DNA of 64,000 bases from Balanoglossus misakiensis (lineage: Eukaryota > Hemichordata). Positions 63,804 to 64,000 of the stretch are shown here, piece after piece. The first letter of the stretch is position 1; every line of letters starts with the position of its first letter. The position numbers and the translations under genes were made by a program. The DNA is taken from positions 10,044,001 to 10,108,000 of the forward strand of contig CM082588.2 of assembly GCA_040954595.2 (NCBI GenBank), written 5' to 3'. The notes beneath the pieces are model-generated. The model saw nothing but the letters and a program-made list of their open reading frames with translations, did no database searches and was not told where the DNA came from.

Positions 63804-64000
63804 CTACAAATATTGATAAGTCATTTTTCAACATTAATTTTTACACATACCTGCAATTATGACAAACATAATATTGGACATTTCAGCTTGCTATACAGAG
63901 TGCAGTAGAAAAAAAAATGTTGACACAGAGAACCATAATACTAAAAGAAAATGCTAAAGGATAATTTTTAACTGTCCCCTTTAATATGTTCTTTGATAGC
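63804..64000 (-). other. Intron 1 of right transposase copy (partial)
   Basis: Mirror of 52,634-52,830 in the left copy; it ends at the acceptor ctac (gtag on minus) and runs off the window. Confidence 0.8.

Larger units (their letters stand above)
59177..64000 (-). repeat. Right arm of giant inverted repeat (continues beyond window)
   Basis: This is the mirror image of the left arm. Paired landmarks are 57249-57452 with 59251-59454, 56925-57179 with 59524-59778 and 53310-53708 with 62927-63325. The sum of paired coordinates moves from 116,703 to about 116,635 across indels: a 27-bp insertion in the Myb gene, a 93-bp extra repeat unit, and the replacement of 214 bp by TTAGGG repeats. Real divergence of this kind argues against a simple assembly fold-back. 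Confidence 0.95.
60785..64000 (-). mobile_element. PIF/Harbinger transposon, right inverted copy (partial)
   Basis: This is the mirrored element: the Myb-like gene now on plus, transposase exons 3 and 2 on minus. Exon 1 and the 5-prime end are beyond the window, which closes inside intron 1. Whether this copy also has the exon 1 duplication cannot be seen. Confidence 0.7.

Noticed and set aside
1-64000. tRNA, rRNA or other structured RNA genes
   Set aside because: No cloverleaf with A and B boxes and no rRNA core words were recognised on either strand.

Overview
The window is metazoan nuclear DNA. The coding remnants are a spliced PIF/Harbinger transposase (HARBI1-like) and its Myb/SANT-like partner, introns are GT-AG, and TTAGGG repeats are present. 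Nothing looks bacterial or viral. The species cannot be named from the sequence; an invertebrate with TTAGGG telomeres (for example a mollusc or another marine lineage) is only a guess.

Layout: (1) Bases 1 to about 50,647 are one uninterrupted, single-orientation satellite array of a roughly 131-bp monomer, about 385 copies by length. Two monomer types tend to alternate. They are nested in higher-order repeats (HORs) whose periods (655, 1187, 1709, 1848, 2229, 2359, 2629, 3151, 3547, 3810, 5132 bp) are close to whole multiples of 131. All small open reading frames in this part are by-products of the repeat. (2) Bases 50,682 to 51,030 are a purine-rich GGA/GCTGAG simple repeat that caps the array. 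(3) Bases about 51,040 to 55,730 hold a Harbinger-type element: a three-exon transposase on the plus strand (384 codons, D183/D233/E300) convergent with a Myb/SANT-like gene on the minus strand. The first exon of the transposase has been tandemly duplicated through an 11-bp microhomology. (4) Bases 52,634 to 57,526 and 59,177 to 64,000 are arms of a giant inverted repeat with a 1,650-bp spacer, so a second, inverted Harbinger copy lies at the right and runs off the window. Both arms also carry a second, decayed satellite of about 168 bp, which continues in the spacer. In the right arm 214 bp are replaced by a 37-bp TTAGGG tract, the scar expected of break repair involving telomeric DNA.

How the parts work together: in Harbinger elements the transposase catalyses cut-and-paste movement and the Myb-like protein supports nuclear entry and end recognition. 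Here the transposase can still be read in full if splicing skips the duplicated exon, but both Myb-like copies are out of frame at A-tracts, so the pair looks recently active but decaying. The satellite shows no gene. Its most suggestive property is a pair of overlapping 10-bp palindromes that is intact in one monomer type and broken in the alternating type, a layout reminiscent of protein-box alternation in centromeric satellites.
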